The position numbers and the translations under genes were made by a program. This document shows, one piece after another, positions 16,193 to 23,395 of a stretch of 64,000 bases of DNA. Each line of letters begins with the position of its first letter. The stretch's first letter is position 1. This DNA is from CAVQBJ01 sp963819075. GTDB taxonomy: Bacteria > Actinomycetota > Thermoleophilia > Solirubrobacterales > Solirubrobacteraceae. The notes under the pieces were generated by a model, which worked only from the letters and a program-made list of their open reading frames with translations, was not told the DNA's origin and did not search any database. The DNA is taken from contig CAWFUP010000001.1 in assembly GCA_963819075.1 (NCBI GenBank), positions 372,001 to 436,000 of the forward strand, given 5' to 3'.

Positions 16193-18079
16193 ATGCTGCC
16201 GCTCACCCGCCACGGATCGGTCCGGCGTCGCGGCACCTTGGTGGTCGCCTTCTGCGTGGTGCTTGCCGCCGCGTGTCTCGGCTTCGTCGGCGGCGCCTGG
16301 GCCGCGACGCCGCTCTACGACGCCACCGGAACTTGGACGCCCTACCCGCCCGAGCAGGCCTTCCCCAACGACCAGGCCAACATCGTCATGGCCGGTGACG
16401 GCACGATCACGGGCTCGGCCAGCTTCCAGGCACAAGCCTTCACGCTGAGCGGCAACGAGGGCCCCACCGGCGCCATGACCATCAACTTCAACCAGGCGCC
16501 CAGCTACCACTCGGTCAACACCGTCCAACTCTATGACCGCGGAAACTGCTGGGACGGCACCTGGACCGACGGAAGCAGCAGCGGCAACACGATGTGGGTG
16601 CGTAACGGCTCCACGCCGATCCTGGTCGGCTCACGCTACGTCTGCCCGGGCGAACTGCGCGCCACCCAGACCATCGTGACCTGCAACGCCGGGCCCAACC
16701 CCGGCGACCCGTTCGACTGCACGGCCACCGTGGCCGACGCGAGCACCATCACCCCAGCCGACACCCCGACCGGCACCATCACCTTCTCCTCGAGCGCCGG
16801 AGGCTTTCCCAACGGCGCCATGTGCATGCTCAGCTCAAACGTCGGCGGCTCGGCCTTCTGCGACGCGACCTTCAATGCCGCCAGCACGATCGCTGCGGGA
16901 ACACAGGTGCCGGTCAGCGCCACCTACTCGGGCGATACCGCCTTCAACCCCAGCACCGGATCCGAACAGGTCACGGTCGCCAGCGGCGGATCTTCCTCGA
17001 CAGTCTCGACCATGACATCGGCCTCGGGCACGAGCACGTCACAAACCGCGACGACGACGACCCAATCGACATCCGTGACCACGAGTTCGCAAACGACCAC
17101 GACCCAGTCACAGACCACCGACAGCACAAGCAGCACCGACGGCTCCTCGGCAGACTCCGAGATCTGCATTCCGGCGGACTGCTCGGGTGTCACGCTCAGC
17201 TTCCCCGCGTCGTTCTCCGACAACGACACGTCGTTCACCGTCACCCTGCGATGCGGTGGCGCCGCCGCCGCGCCGGCGCGTGTCGGTGGGGGACCGAGCG
17301 GCGCCGCGGCGCAGGCCGCGCCGGGTCAGGGCACGAGTTGCCCGACGCAGCGGAACCGCCTGCTCCAGTCCATGGTCGTGATGATCCAGATCCCCGTGGT
17401 GGCGCCCGGGGGCTCGACGTCGGATTACTCGATCTCTCGCCGCGACGTCAAGGCCGTGGAGCAGGCCCTCACGCAACTGCACGGCGGTTCGGCGCAGTCT
17501 GTTTCTACACCCAGCGCCGTAAAGCAGCTCGATCAGGCGGTCACGCAGCTCGCGGCGGACAGCCCGCCGGGCTCGGCGAACGCGCAGGCGGCGATGGAGA
17601 TCGACAGTGCGCTCTCCGGTGAGTTCAGCGACGCGAGCACCGCGTCAAGCGCCTCTCTGCGCGCACGGTCGGCGGCCGTGACCGGATTCGATCCGGCCGC
17701 GGTGACCGCCGCGCTGGTGGCGAGCCACCCAACCCCAGGTGACGCGCGCGCGTTCGTCCACGCGATGGCGCTCGCGACTTCGCCACAGCCGAGCCCAACG
17801 CGCGGCGCGGCGCGCCTGACGTTGATGCTCGCGCTGCTGCTCGAGCAGCACCTGACGGCGCACCTTCACGCGCCGGCGTTGGGCGTCAGGGCCACGGCCC
17901 ATCTCGGCGCTCACGGCAAGACGACGGTCACTCTGCACCCGACGATCCGCGGGCAGCGGACGCTGCGCGAACTGGAGATCCTCGGCCTGTCCGAGAAGGT
18001 CTACATGACCCTGCGCATCACGGCGACGTCAGCGAGACATCGAGTGCAGCACGCGACTCGCGCGATTCGGATCATCTGA
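16193..18079 (+). CDS. Secreted protein with Ig-like repeat and Ser/Thr linker
   Basis: This 628-residue protein has a signal peptide (Arg-rich start, hydrophobic core, cleavage near AWA-ATP). An N-terminal beta domain with paired Cys follows, then a bacterial Ig-like domain with the hallmark PTGTITFSSSAGGFP and YSGDTAFNPSTGS motifs. A Ser/Thr/Gln linker (about 265-320) precedes a mostly helical C-terminal half. AAGGA lies 9 bases before the ATG at 16193 and decides this start over an ATG 57 bases upstream. It is probably a surface or extracellular adhesion or matrix protein. The divergent neighbour has a similar secreted, linker-rich design, which suggests shared control. No catalytic motif is seen. 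Confidence 0.7.
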   Translation: MLPLTRHGSVRRRGTLVVAFCVVLAAACLGFVGGAWAATPLYDATGTWTPYPPEQAFPNDQANIVMAGDGTITGSASFQAQAFTLSGNEGPTGAMTINFNQAPSYHSVNTVQLYDRGNCWDGTWTDGSSSGNTMWVRNGSTPILVGSRYVCPGELRATQTIVTCNAGPNPGDPFDCTATVADASTITPADTPTGTITFSSSAGGFPNGAMCMLSSNVGGSAFCDATFNAASTIAAGTQVPVSATYSGDTAFNPSTGSEQVTVASGGSSSTVSTMTSASGTSTSQTATTTTQSTSVTTSSQTTTTQSQTTDSTSSTDGSSADSEICIPADCSGVTLSFPASFSDNDTSFTVTLRCGGAAAAPARVGGGPSGAAAQAAPGQGTSCPTQRNRLLQSMVVMIQIPVVAPGGSTSDYSISRRDVKAVEQALTQLHGGSAQSVSTPSAVKQLDQAVTQLAADSPPGSANAQAAMEIDSALSGEFSDASTASSASLRARSAAVTGFDPAAVTAALVASHPTPGDARAFVHAMALATSPQPSPTRGAARLTLMLALLLEQHLTAHLHAPALGVRATAHLGAHGKTTVTLHPTIRGQRTLRELEILGLSEKVYMTLRITATSARHRVQHATRAIRII

Positions 18080-18101
18080 CGCGGTCCGTGGATGCGGGTA
18101 G

Positions 18102-18707
18102 TCAGAGTCGGCGTGCAATCGCGGGGTAGTCGATGGCAATCCCGTCCGGGTCGACTGTGATATCGGCGGCAAAGCTTCCGTCGGTCGCCTCGTACCGGAT
18201 CACGCGCCGATCCTGATCCGCGCGCACGAAGGAATACCGCTGGCCGTCAGCCTGCACGCTGAGGTCGGGGACCGAGACCCACGCCATCGTGAGCTCGGTC
18301 GGGTCGCCGCCTGAGAGCAGGCCGTGGCGGAGGATGGGCATCAGATTGGTGACTGGTGAGAGGCCGAGGTCGCAGTCCAGCGCGTCCGCAAACGCGGTTG
18401 GATCACCGACAGGCGCAGGCAGGTCGACCTGACCTTCCTCCTCAACGCCGAGCGTCCACGTTCCTTCAGCATCGCGACGGAGCTCGAGTGTGCGGCGCCA
18501 GCCCTGGCCGCGGCTGACGACGTGCAGGCGCGACGTCACGAAGTTCGCAGCCGTTTGGAGTGTGTAATCAAGGCGATGCGACATCGGCTCGACTCCGATG
18601 GCGACCCCGCGCGCACAGAGGCGGTTTGGGCTCAGGTCGATCTCGGCAAACTCGACACCGAACGGGTCGTCCTTTGCCCAGGCGACCGCTCGCTTCGTTA
18701 CGCCCAT
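18102..18707 (-). CDS. Putative glycolipid-binding family protein
   Basis: This 201-residue cytoplasmic protein matches the pattern of the family annotated as putative glycolipid-binding (PF06475 from memory): GVEFAEIDLSPNRLCARGVAIG, RLDYTLQTAANFVTSRLHV and GWRRTLELRRD near the N-terminus, and YEATDGSFAADITVD near the end. The biochemical role of this family is not well established. It stands alone, converging with the secreted protein gene, and shows no transmembrane helix. Confidence 0.75.
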   Translation of the reverse strand: MGVTKRAVAWAKDDPFGVEFAEIDLSPNRLCARGVAIGVEPMSHRLDYTLQTAANFVTSRLHVVSRGQGWRRTLELRRDAEGTWTLGVEEEGQVDLPAPVGDPTAFADALDCDLGLSPVTNLMPILRHGLLSGGDPTELTMAWVSVPDLSVQADGQRYSFVRADQDRRVIRYEATDGSFAADITVDPDGIAIDYPAIARRL

Positions 18708-18753
18708 GGAGGGAGTCTACGAACCGCGTTCCGCGCATAGGCCGCTTCACGTC

Positions 18754-19077
18754 TCAGCTCAGATGCTCGGTGAGGATGGTCTCGACGGTCTCTGGCTCGC
18801 GGGGGGTTATCGTCGGCCGCGTGTGATGTCCGAGGTCGATGACCAGCGCGAGGTCCTTGTGGGGTCTTTGCCGGTCCAGGTTCCACCAGTGGACGAAGTC
18901 GCCCGACCCCCAGATCCGCCATTTTCGCGGCCTGTTGCGTCCTTGCAGTGGTAGGCGGCTAAGGCCCTTGATCGACGTGTACGGAATCGTCTTCGCGCCC
19001 CACGGGTAGTAGCGCCTGATGATGAGACTGTGATCGTCACAGACGATCCCGCCGTCCTCGTAGAGGGTCGTGCTCAT
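18754..19077 (-). CDS. Small PH-like domain protein
   Basis: This 107-residue protein has no signal peptide. The strand pattern IVCDDHSLIIRRYYPWGAKT, IPYTSIKGLSRLPL, WRIWGSGDFVHWWNLD and the final helix TVETILTEHLS fits a bacterial pleckstrin-homology-like fold, which is an inference from layout. A strong ribosome site (AGGAGGTGAG next to the ATG at 19077) decides the start. It is the last of four minus-strand genes after an ArsR regulator, so it is probably under ArsR control. Confidence 0.6.
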   Translation of the reverse strand: MSTTLYEDGGIVCDDHSLIIRRYYPWGAKTIPYTSIKGLSRLPLQGRNRPRKWRIWGSGDFVHWWNLDRQRPHKDLALVIDLGHHTRPTITPREPETVETILTEHLS

Positions 19078-19136
19078 CTCACCTCCTGTGGCTGACTTCC
19101 AGTTCGCGCCTGCGCCGCGCCTCGTGCTTCGGGGAG

Positions 19137-19364
19137 CTACGAGCCGGCGCCGGTGTCGGGCGCTTCGCGTCGGTGCTTTGGACGGATGCGGCGGTAGAGC
19201 CAGAGAAACAACGGAAATTCCACCCATTGCAGGGCCGCCCAGGTCACCGCCTTGCGCCGAGGCAGGCCACGGGTCCGTGCGTCGCGGAGCACCCATGCGG
19301 TCGAGATCGCTGCCGCTGACACAAGAACGAGCGCGATTGCATCGCCCACGACGGTGCTGCTCAT
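19137..19364 (-). CDS. Small membrane protein in the ArsR operon
   Basis: This 75-residue protein has one clear N-terminal hydrophobic helix (DAIALVLVSAAAISTAWVL) and a second, weaker one (AALQWVEFPLFLWLYRR), then a charged tail. The ATG overlaps the stop of the preceding gene (ATGA at 19361-19364), showing translational coupling. No family was recognised. Confidence 0.6.
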   Translation of the reverse strand: MSSTVVGDAIALVLVSAAAISTAWVLRDARTRGLPRRKAVTWAALQWVEFPLFLWLYRRIRPKHRREAPDTGAGS

Positions 19365-19633
19365 CGCGCTCTCCTGCGTCCGAGGGCCAGGTACGCCGCC
19401 GGTCCGAGCAGGTTCTGAGTGGCCACCACGCGCCACAGCAGCTTTGGGCCGCGGATGCGGTCCCGTGACCTCTGCGTGATATCGCGCTCGACGGCGGCGA
19501 TCACGACCAGCTCCACGGCAAGCAGCGCGCACACCGCGCGGCGGGCTGTCGGGCCGAGGCCCCGATAGAGCGAGGCGAGTTCGCCGGTCCGCGTTTCGAT
19601 GCTGGCGATCACCGGCACCCTCTCACGCCCCAT
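19361..19633 (-). CDS. Small membrane protein following ArsR
   Basis: This 90-residue protein has hydrophobic segments RAVCALLAVELVVIAAV and NLLGPAAYLALG flanking the basic region RSRDRIRGPKLLWRV. The layout resembles two-helix PLDc-N-like membrane proteins (GPKLLWR...GPAAYLALGRR), but I am not sure. It overlaps the end of the ArsR gene by 11 bases and the next small gene by 4, so the set is one operon. Confidence 0.6.
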   Translation of the reverse strand: MGRERVPVIASIETRTGELASLYRGLGPTARRAVCALLAVELVVIAAVERDITQRSRDRIRGPKLLWRVVATQNLLGPAAYLALGRRRAR

Positions 19634-19952
19634 GGGGTCGTGCGGGGCGTCTCGCTCGCGCAGCGCTTCCCGCGGCCCGAGATGGCCGGCCGATGCCAGC
19701 CATCTCGGCTAACTCCGTGACGATGTCGTCGAGCACCGAGGTCTGCAGCGAGTAGATGATGCTGCCGCCGCGCCGAACCGAACTCACCAGCCCGGCCCCC
19801 TCGAGCACCTTGAGGTGGCGCGAGACCGAGGGCCACGAGATCTCAAAGCTGCTCGCGAGCTCTCCCGCGGCCAGATCCCCCTCGCGCAAAAGTACGAGAA
19901 TCTGCCGGCGGGTGGGATCCCCTAGTGCGCGGTAAGCGCTGCCGAGCGACAT
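19623..19952 (-). CDS. ArsR/SmtB-family transcriptional repressor
   Basis: This 109-residue winged-helix regulator shows YRALGDPTRRQILVLLREG, LAAGELASSFEISWPSVSRHLKVLEGAGLV and the wing VRRGGSIIYSL. It lacks the metal-binding CxC motif of the classical sensors, as in the many non-metal ArsR proteins. The ATG at 19952 is preferred over a TTG at 19964. A 7-base palindrome lies 14 bases upstream of that ATG, as expected for autorepression. It leads an operon of three small genes. Confidence 0.85.
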   Translation of the reverse strand: MSLGSAYRALGDPTRRQILVLLREGDLAAGELASSFEISWPSVSRHLKVLEGAGLVSSVRRGGSIIYSLQTSVLDDIVTELAEMAGIGRPSRAAGSAARARRPARPHGA

Positions 19953-19965
19953 CACGCTTAGCAAT

Positions 19966-19981
19966 TTAGCACACGTGCTAA
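19966..19981. promoter_or_regulatory. Palindromic operator upstream of ArsR
   Basis: TTAGCAC, two bases, GTGCTAA: a perfect 7-base inverted repeat just upstream of the ArsR start codon. The size and spacing suit an ArsR dimer. It very likely overlaps the operon promoter. Confidence 0.7.
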
Positions 19982-20032
19982 TTGACTAAGCTCTACGGCG
20001 ACATCGGCGCCTCCGGACAGCGGCTTGGCGGG

Positions 20033-20364
20033 CTACCGCGCTCTCGCTTCGGCTTGTCGCTTCAGTCCGTCGGCGAACTGTTGGAACGACGGTCCGAGGT
20101 CGGGGATCGACTTGAAGATCACGCTTGCGAGCAGCCCGGAGTACTGCTCCCGCATCGTGAAGCGCGTTGGGCTGCCCTCGTTCTCGAGTGTGTACGTGCG
20201 TTCCCCGGTGAACAGTCCGAGCGGCATGCCGCCACGGAGCACGATCAGCTTGGGTTCGTCGAACGTCACCACCTTGACGGGGAACGCTCGGCCGGGATTG
20301 GCCTCGACGGCCAGACCTGCACCGGGGCTGCGTCGATCATTGCGGTTGCTTGGTAGGCGCGCAT
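20033..20364 (-). pseudogene. SRPBCC-family protein with internal deletion and frameshift
   Basis: The start MRAYQATAMIDAAPVQVW is the normal N-terminus of a START/SRPBCC hydrophobic-ligand protein. In another frame the C-terminal half follows: NPGRAFPVKVVTFDEP, then GGMPLGLFTGERTYTLE and TMREQYSGLLASVIFKSIP, ending SFQQFADGLKRQAEARAR. The two parts meet near 20310, and about 45 residues of the expected domain are missing. Deletion plus frame change means no complete protein can be made. It follows the gene at 20405 on the same strand. Confidence 0.75.
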
Positions 20365-20404
20365 CTCGGTCCTCTCGAGTTGGTCGCGTTGCTCGCCCGA
20401 GTGT

Positions 20405-20713
20405 TCACCTGGTGTAAGCGTAGGAGCCGACGACGGTCGCCTCGCTCGGCGCCGGCTGCTCGACACACCGTTGCGCCAGGTCGCGCTGGAACTCGGCGAA
20501 GGCCGGCAGCGTCGCGAGCGGGTTCTCCGTTCCGTCAAGCCGCGCGATGTGCACGAACGTTCGGCCGTCGGCGAGTCGATAGGTGGTGTAGCAGAAGTCG
20601 GTTGGCTTGAGTGCGGCCAGTGAGGAGAACACCGCTTCGACAAGGCGGCTGTTCTCTTCGGCGGCCTCGGGCCGAGTTTGGTAGCGGATGATCAGGGTCC
20701 TGTTTGCTGACAT
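20405..20713 (-). CDS. Small ABM-like (dimeric alpha/beta barrel) protein
   Basis: This 102-residue protein has the pattern RTLIIRYQTRPEAAEENSRL, LKPTDFCYTTYRLADGRTFVH, LPAFAEFQRDL, VVGSYAYTR. It resembles small dimeric alpha/beta-barrel proteins of the antibiotic-monooxygenase type, often found beside ArsR/SRPBCC genes. No catalytic residue can be assigned. GAGG precedes the ATG at 20713. The pseudogene at 20033-20364 lies 40 bases downstream and was probably in the same operon. Confidence 0.6.
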   Translation of the reverse strand: MSANRTLIIRYQTRPEAAEENSRLVEAVFSSLAALKPTDFCYTTYRLADGRTFVHIARLDGTENPLATLPAFAEFQRDLAQRCVEQPAPSEATVVGSYAYTR

Positions 20714-20798
20714 GGAGCCTCATTTCGAGAGGTCATCACGGCGTTGACCAGCCGACACGCCCGACCGAGGTGATACGTCTTGGCCACGTCCTCGGCGC

Positions 20799-21215
20799 TC
20801 AGCGGGGGCGCATGCGGTTGTTGCGGCGGTTGTGCTCCAGTTCGGCGAGCCCGAGGTGCTCCATGACCGGCGGCACGTAGTTCGCGAAGCGTCCCCGCAG
20901 GCCCTTCTTGACCCCGTACCAGCCGCCGACGGGGTTCTTGGGCGAGCGCGCCCACGCCTCGACGGTTCCCTCCGTGGCGGGTTTCTGCTCATCGGTGGCC
21001 CCGAGCGCCATCCAGTCGCCATGCTCGGCGAGCATCGTCTGGAGGTCCTCGAGGCAGCGCAGCTGGTAGCCGAGCGTGGTCTTGCCGACGACGCACACGA
21101 GGATCGGCGGCTCGGCGGTCGTGTCGCGGTAGGCCAGGTACTCCGATTGTCCGGGCGGGGTCCGCAGGACCCAGGGATCGTCTTTGGTGCCGTTGCCGGT
21201 GACCGGTTCGCTCAT
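20799..21215 (-). CDS. Conserved small protein (DUF6855-like)
   Basis: This 138-residue soluble protein contains NGTKDDPWVLRTPPGQSEYLAYRD, ILVCVVGKTTLGYQLRCLED, GDWMALGATDEQKPATEGTV and NPVGGWYGVKKGLRGRFANYVP. I recall this pattern as an uncharacterised family (DUF6855, from memory). It is commonly encoded beside an ArsR regulator and an SRPBCC protein, exactly as here: it diverges from that pair across an operator at 21216-21239. Function is unknown. Confidence 0.7.
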   Translation of the reverse strand: MSEPVTGNGTKDDPWVLRTPPGQSEYLAYRDTTAEPPILVCVVGKTTLGYQLRCLEDLQTMLAEHGDWMALGATDEQKPATEGTVEAWARSPKNPVGGWYGVKKGLRGRFANYVPPVMEHLGLAELEHNRRNNRMRPR

Positions 21216-21239
21216 GGTAACGCAAAGGTTACCGTAACC
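21216..21239. promoter_or_regulatory. Overlapping palindromes between divergent genes
   Basis: GGTAAC (21216-21221) pairs with GTTACC (21228-21233), and GGTTAC (21227-21232) pairs with GTAACC (21234-21239). These nested inverted repeats begin right at the ATG of the minus-strand gene and lie 21 bases before the ArsR GTG. They are good candidates for the ArsR operator controlling both directions. Confidence 0.7.
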
Positions 21240-21259
21240 GAGCGGCTACCATCAGACCC

Positions 21260-21574
21260 GTGCCCCGACAGGCGACGAACCCGTTCGACGCGCTCGCCGA
21301 TCCGCATCGCCGCGCGATCCTCGAGCTGCTACACGGCCGCGAACGCTCAGTCCGCGAGATCGCCGACGAGATGCCGATCACCCGGCCGGCCGTATCCAGG
21401 CACCTGCGCCTGCTCAAAGAGGCCGGGCTGGTGACATCCTCGGCCGAGGGCACGCGACGGCTGTACCGGCTCCACGACGAGGGCCTCGACGCCGTGCGCG
21501 CCTATTTGGAGGAGGTCTGGGGCGATGCGGCCGCGCGCTTCCGCCTGGCCGCCGACAACAGCGCCGCAACGTGA
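21260..21574 (+). CDS. ArsR-family repressor paired with an SRPBCC protein
   Basis: This 104-residue winged-helix protein has NPFDALADPHRRAILELLHGRERSVREIADEM, then the recognition helix ITRPAVSRHLRLLKEAGLV and wing AEGTRRLYRL. It has no CxC metal site. This branch of ArsR proteins is usually cotranscribed with an SRPBCC (AHSA1-like) protein, and here the next gene starts with a GTGA overlap at 21571. The GTG at 21260 follows a palindromic operator. Confidence 0.87.
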   Translation: MPRQATNPFDALADPHRRAILELLHGRERSVREIADEMPITRPAVSRHLRLLKEAGLVTSSAEGTRRLYRLHDEGLDAVRAYLEEVWGDAAARFRLAADNSAAT

Positions 21575-22008
21575 TCGACCCGCTCCGGATCACGTTCGAC
21601 GTCGCCTGCCCGCCCGAGCGGGCGTTCGAACTCTGGACGACTCACACGAGCATGTGGTGGCCGACATCCCACACCGTCAGCGCGCGACCGGGCGTCGAGG
21701 TCGTGATCGAGCCTGGCATCGGTGGCCGCATCTATGAGCGCACTCCGGAAGGCGAGGAACACGACTGGGGCCAGGTCACCGGCTGGGACCCACCAAGCCG
21801 GATCGCCTACCTCTGGCACCTGCGCCAGGACCGCGCCGACGCGAGCGAGGTCGAAATCACCTTCGCCGCGGCCGAACGCACCGGCACGCGGATGTCGATC
21901 GAGCACCGCGGCTGGGATGCGCTGGGCGCCCGCGGGGCCGACCAACGAGAACTCAACCAGCGCGGCTGGACCCGCCTGCTTCCGCACTTCCAGGCCGCAA
22001 CCGGCTAG
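21571..22008 (+). CDS. SRPBCC (AHSA1-like) domain protein
   Basis: This 145-residue protein has the START-like pattern ITFDVACPPERAFELWTTHTSMWWP, VVIEPGIGGRIYER, WGQVTGWDPPSRIAYLWHL and VEITFAAAERTGTRMSIEHRGWD. It forms a helix-grip hydrophobic pocket; the ligand is unknown. The gene is translationally coupled to ArsR. It is the intact counterpart of the broken SRPBCC gene 1.2 kb upstream, though from another subgroup. Confidence 0.85.
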   Translation: MIDPLRITFDVACPPERAFELWTTHTSMWWPTSHTVSARPGVEVVIEPGIGGRIYERTPEGEEHDWGQVTGWDPPSRIAYLWHLRQDRADASEVEITFAAAERTGTRMSIEHRGWDALGARGADQRELNQRGWTRLLPHFQAATG

Positions 22009-22023
22009 CGACCCCGCGTGTAT

Positions 22024-22069
22024 TGCAACGCCACCGTCGGCCGCCTCCACGCCGAGGCGGTCAGTTGCA
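22024..22069. terminator. Hairpin between convergent genes
   Basis: CCGCCTC (22041-22047) pairs with GAGGCGG (22054-22060), and outside it TGCAAC (22024-22029) pairs with GTTGCA (22064-22069). This two-part stem sits exactly between the converging genes ending at 22008 and 22072. It is a likely bidirectional terminator, although it lacks a U-run. Confidence 0.55.
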
Positions 22070-22071
22070 TG

Positions 22072-22749
22072 TCAGCCGCCGGAGTTCGTGGTCGCCGGCG
22101 GGGCGAGGCCGCCGAGGGCCTTACCGGGCACGCCGGCGGGTAGGTGCGCCTTACATGCGTTGTAGGCAGTCTGGAATTGCGGGTTGTTGGGGTCGAGGTC
22201 ACCGACGGGTTGGATTTGCGGAAGCCCGCCCCCAGTCGGGTCGGGGAAGTCCTCGATCCCGTGCGTGCGCATGCACGTCGAGAAGGCGAGCAGCCGCTGC
22301 TGCAGCTCCGTCAGCTGCGTCGCGGTGGGCGGGCCGAAGCCGGCGGGGAGCAGGTCCCGACAGGCGCTCAGCGCGGAGCTGAAGATCGGCGAGTGCGGAT
22401 CGATCCCCGAGCCGAACTGGACCACCCCTTGCGCGTTGGGGTCGGGGAAGCTCGGCTCCCCGTGCGTGCGCATGCAGGCCGAGAGTTTCACCCCCTGCGT
22501 GGCGTTCCCCAGCATGATGACGGTCTGGTTCCCCCGGCCGCGTGGCGCGGTCGACGAGCCGGCCACTGGCGACCCTTCCGCACCCGAGCCGCCGTGTGTC
22601 GTGGCGGCTCTAGTGATCGTGGAAGCGACGTTCGCAACCCCCGGAGAGCCGCCGCCGCCGCAGCCCGCGCCGAGTAGCCCGAGGGCAGCGAGGCCTATGA
22701 GCGCCACGGCGAGCAGCGGTCGCTTCATGTCGTGTGCCGCCTGCGTCAT
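22072..22749 (-). CDS. Lipoprotein with two CMRTHG...FPDP repeats
   Basis: This 225-residue protein has a signal peptide with a lipobox-like GLLGAGC, a Gly/Ser linker, then two copies of one motif: SACMRTHGEPSFPDPN with LSACRDLLPAG, and STCMRTHGIEDFPDPT with YNACKAHLPAG. The four Cys suggest two disulfides or a metal/haem-like site outside the membrane. The family is common in actinobacteria, usually beside two-component genes and ABC or RND exporters. AAGGAG lies 6 bases before the ATG at 22749. The two-component genes normally expected next to it survive only as a fused remnant on the other side of the intergenic region. Confidence 0.75.
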   Translation of the reverse strand: MTQAAHDMKRPLLAVALIGLAALGLLGAGCGGGGSPGVANVASTITRAATTHGGSGAEGSPVAGSSTAPRGRGNQTVIMLGNATQGVKLSACMRTHGEPSFPDPNAQGVVQFGSGIDPHSPIFSSALSACRDLLPAGFGPPTATQLTELQQRLLAFSTCMRTHGIEDFPDPTGGGLPQIQPVGDLDPNNPQFQTAYNACKAHLPAGVPGKALGGLAPPATTNSGG

Positions 22750-22805
22750 CGCGTCTCCTTCTCGCTCGGCTTGCTGGTGCTCGTCCCTTGGTTGTACGCG
22801 ATGGC

Positions 22806-22845
22806 GGTAACACGGCGGTCACGGCGGCCGTAACCGCGCTGTTAT
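22806..22845. promoter_or_regulatory. Four 11-base-spaced hexamers, probable OmpR-type operator
   Basis: GGTAAC (22806), GGTCAC (22817), CGTAAC (22829) and TGTTAT (22840) recur at 11-12-base steps, one helical turn apart. This is how OmpR/PhoB-type response regulators bind tandem direct repeats. It lies between the lipoprotein gene and the broken response regulator at 22937, so the site may have outlived its regulator. Confidence 0.5.
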
Positions 22846-22936
22846 CGATCATCGGGCATCCTGAACGCACGCAGAGTGAGCCCGCGGAAGGGTGACGCCG
22901 AGGCGCGCAGCGGCACGCGCGGAAGGAGGGTGGGCG

Positions 22937-23367
22937 ATGCGGGTGCTGGCGGTCGAGGATCATGTCGAGCTGGCCGAGACGGTCGCGGGCGTGTTGCGGC
23001 GTGAGGGGATGGCGGTCGATCTCGCCTTCGACGGCCGTACAACATCGCGGGCGGGTACATCCAGATCAGCACCCACGAAAGCGCCGGCCGGGCCGTGCTC
23101 ACGATCAGCAACAGCGGCCCCTACATCCCAGCAGCAGACCTCGACCACATCCTCCAGCCCTTTCAGCAGGCACGCACGAACCGCAGCAGCAAGGGCGACG
23201 GCCACGGGCTCGGCCTCTCGATCGTCGCCGCCATCGCGACCGCTCACGACGCCGTCCTCACCATGCGCCCACACTCCGACGGAGGCCTGCATGTCGAGGT
23301 CAGCTTCCCGCAGCAGACGCGGACGCCCCATGAGTCAAGAAACGCGGCGGCGCTAAACCAGCCGTAG
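22937..23367 (+). pseudogene. Response regulator 5' end fused to histidine kinase 3' end by deletion
   Basis: After AAGGAGG and an ATG, about 35 codons read MRVLAVEDHVELAETVAGVL then EGMAVDLAFDGR, the start of an OmpR-type receiver. From about 23041, in another frame, about 108 codons read as the end of a histidine kinase ATPase domain: ISNSGPYIPAADLDHILQPF, then GHGLGLSIVAAIATAH and HVEVSFP. The receiver Asp, the DNA-binding domain, the kinase sensor and the H-box are all gone. One deletion across an RR-HK operon explains this. Neither part can function. Confidence 0.85.
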
Positions 23368-23395
23368 TCGATCCGCGCCGGGCTCGATCAGGCGA

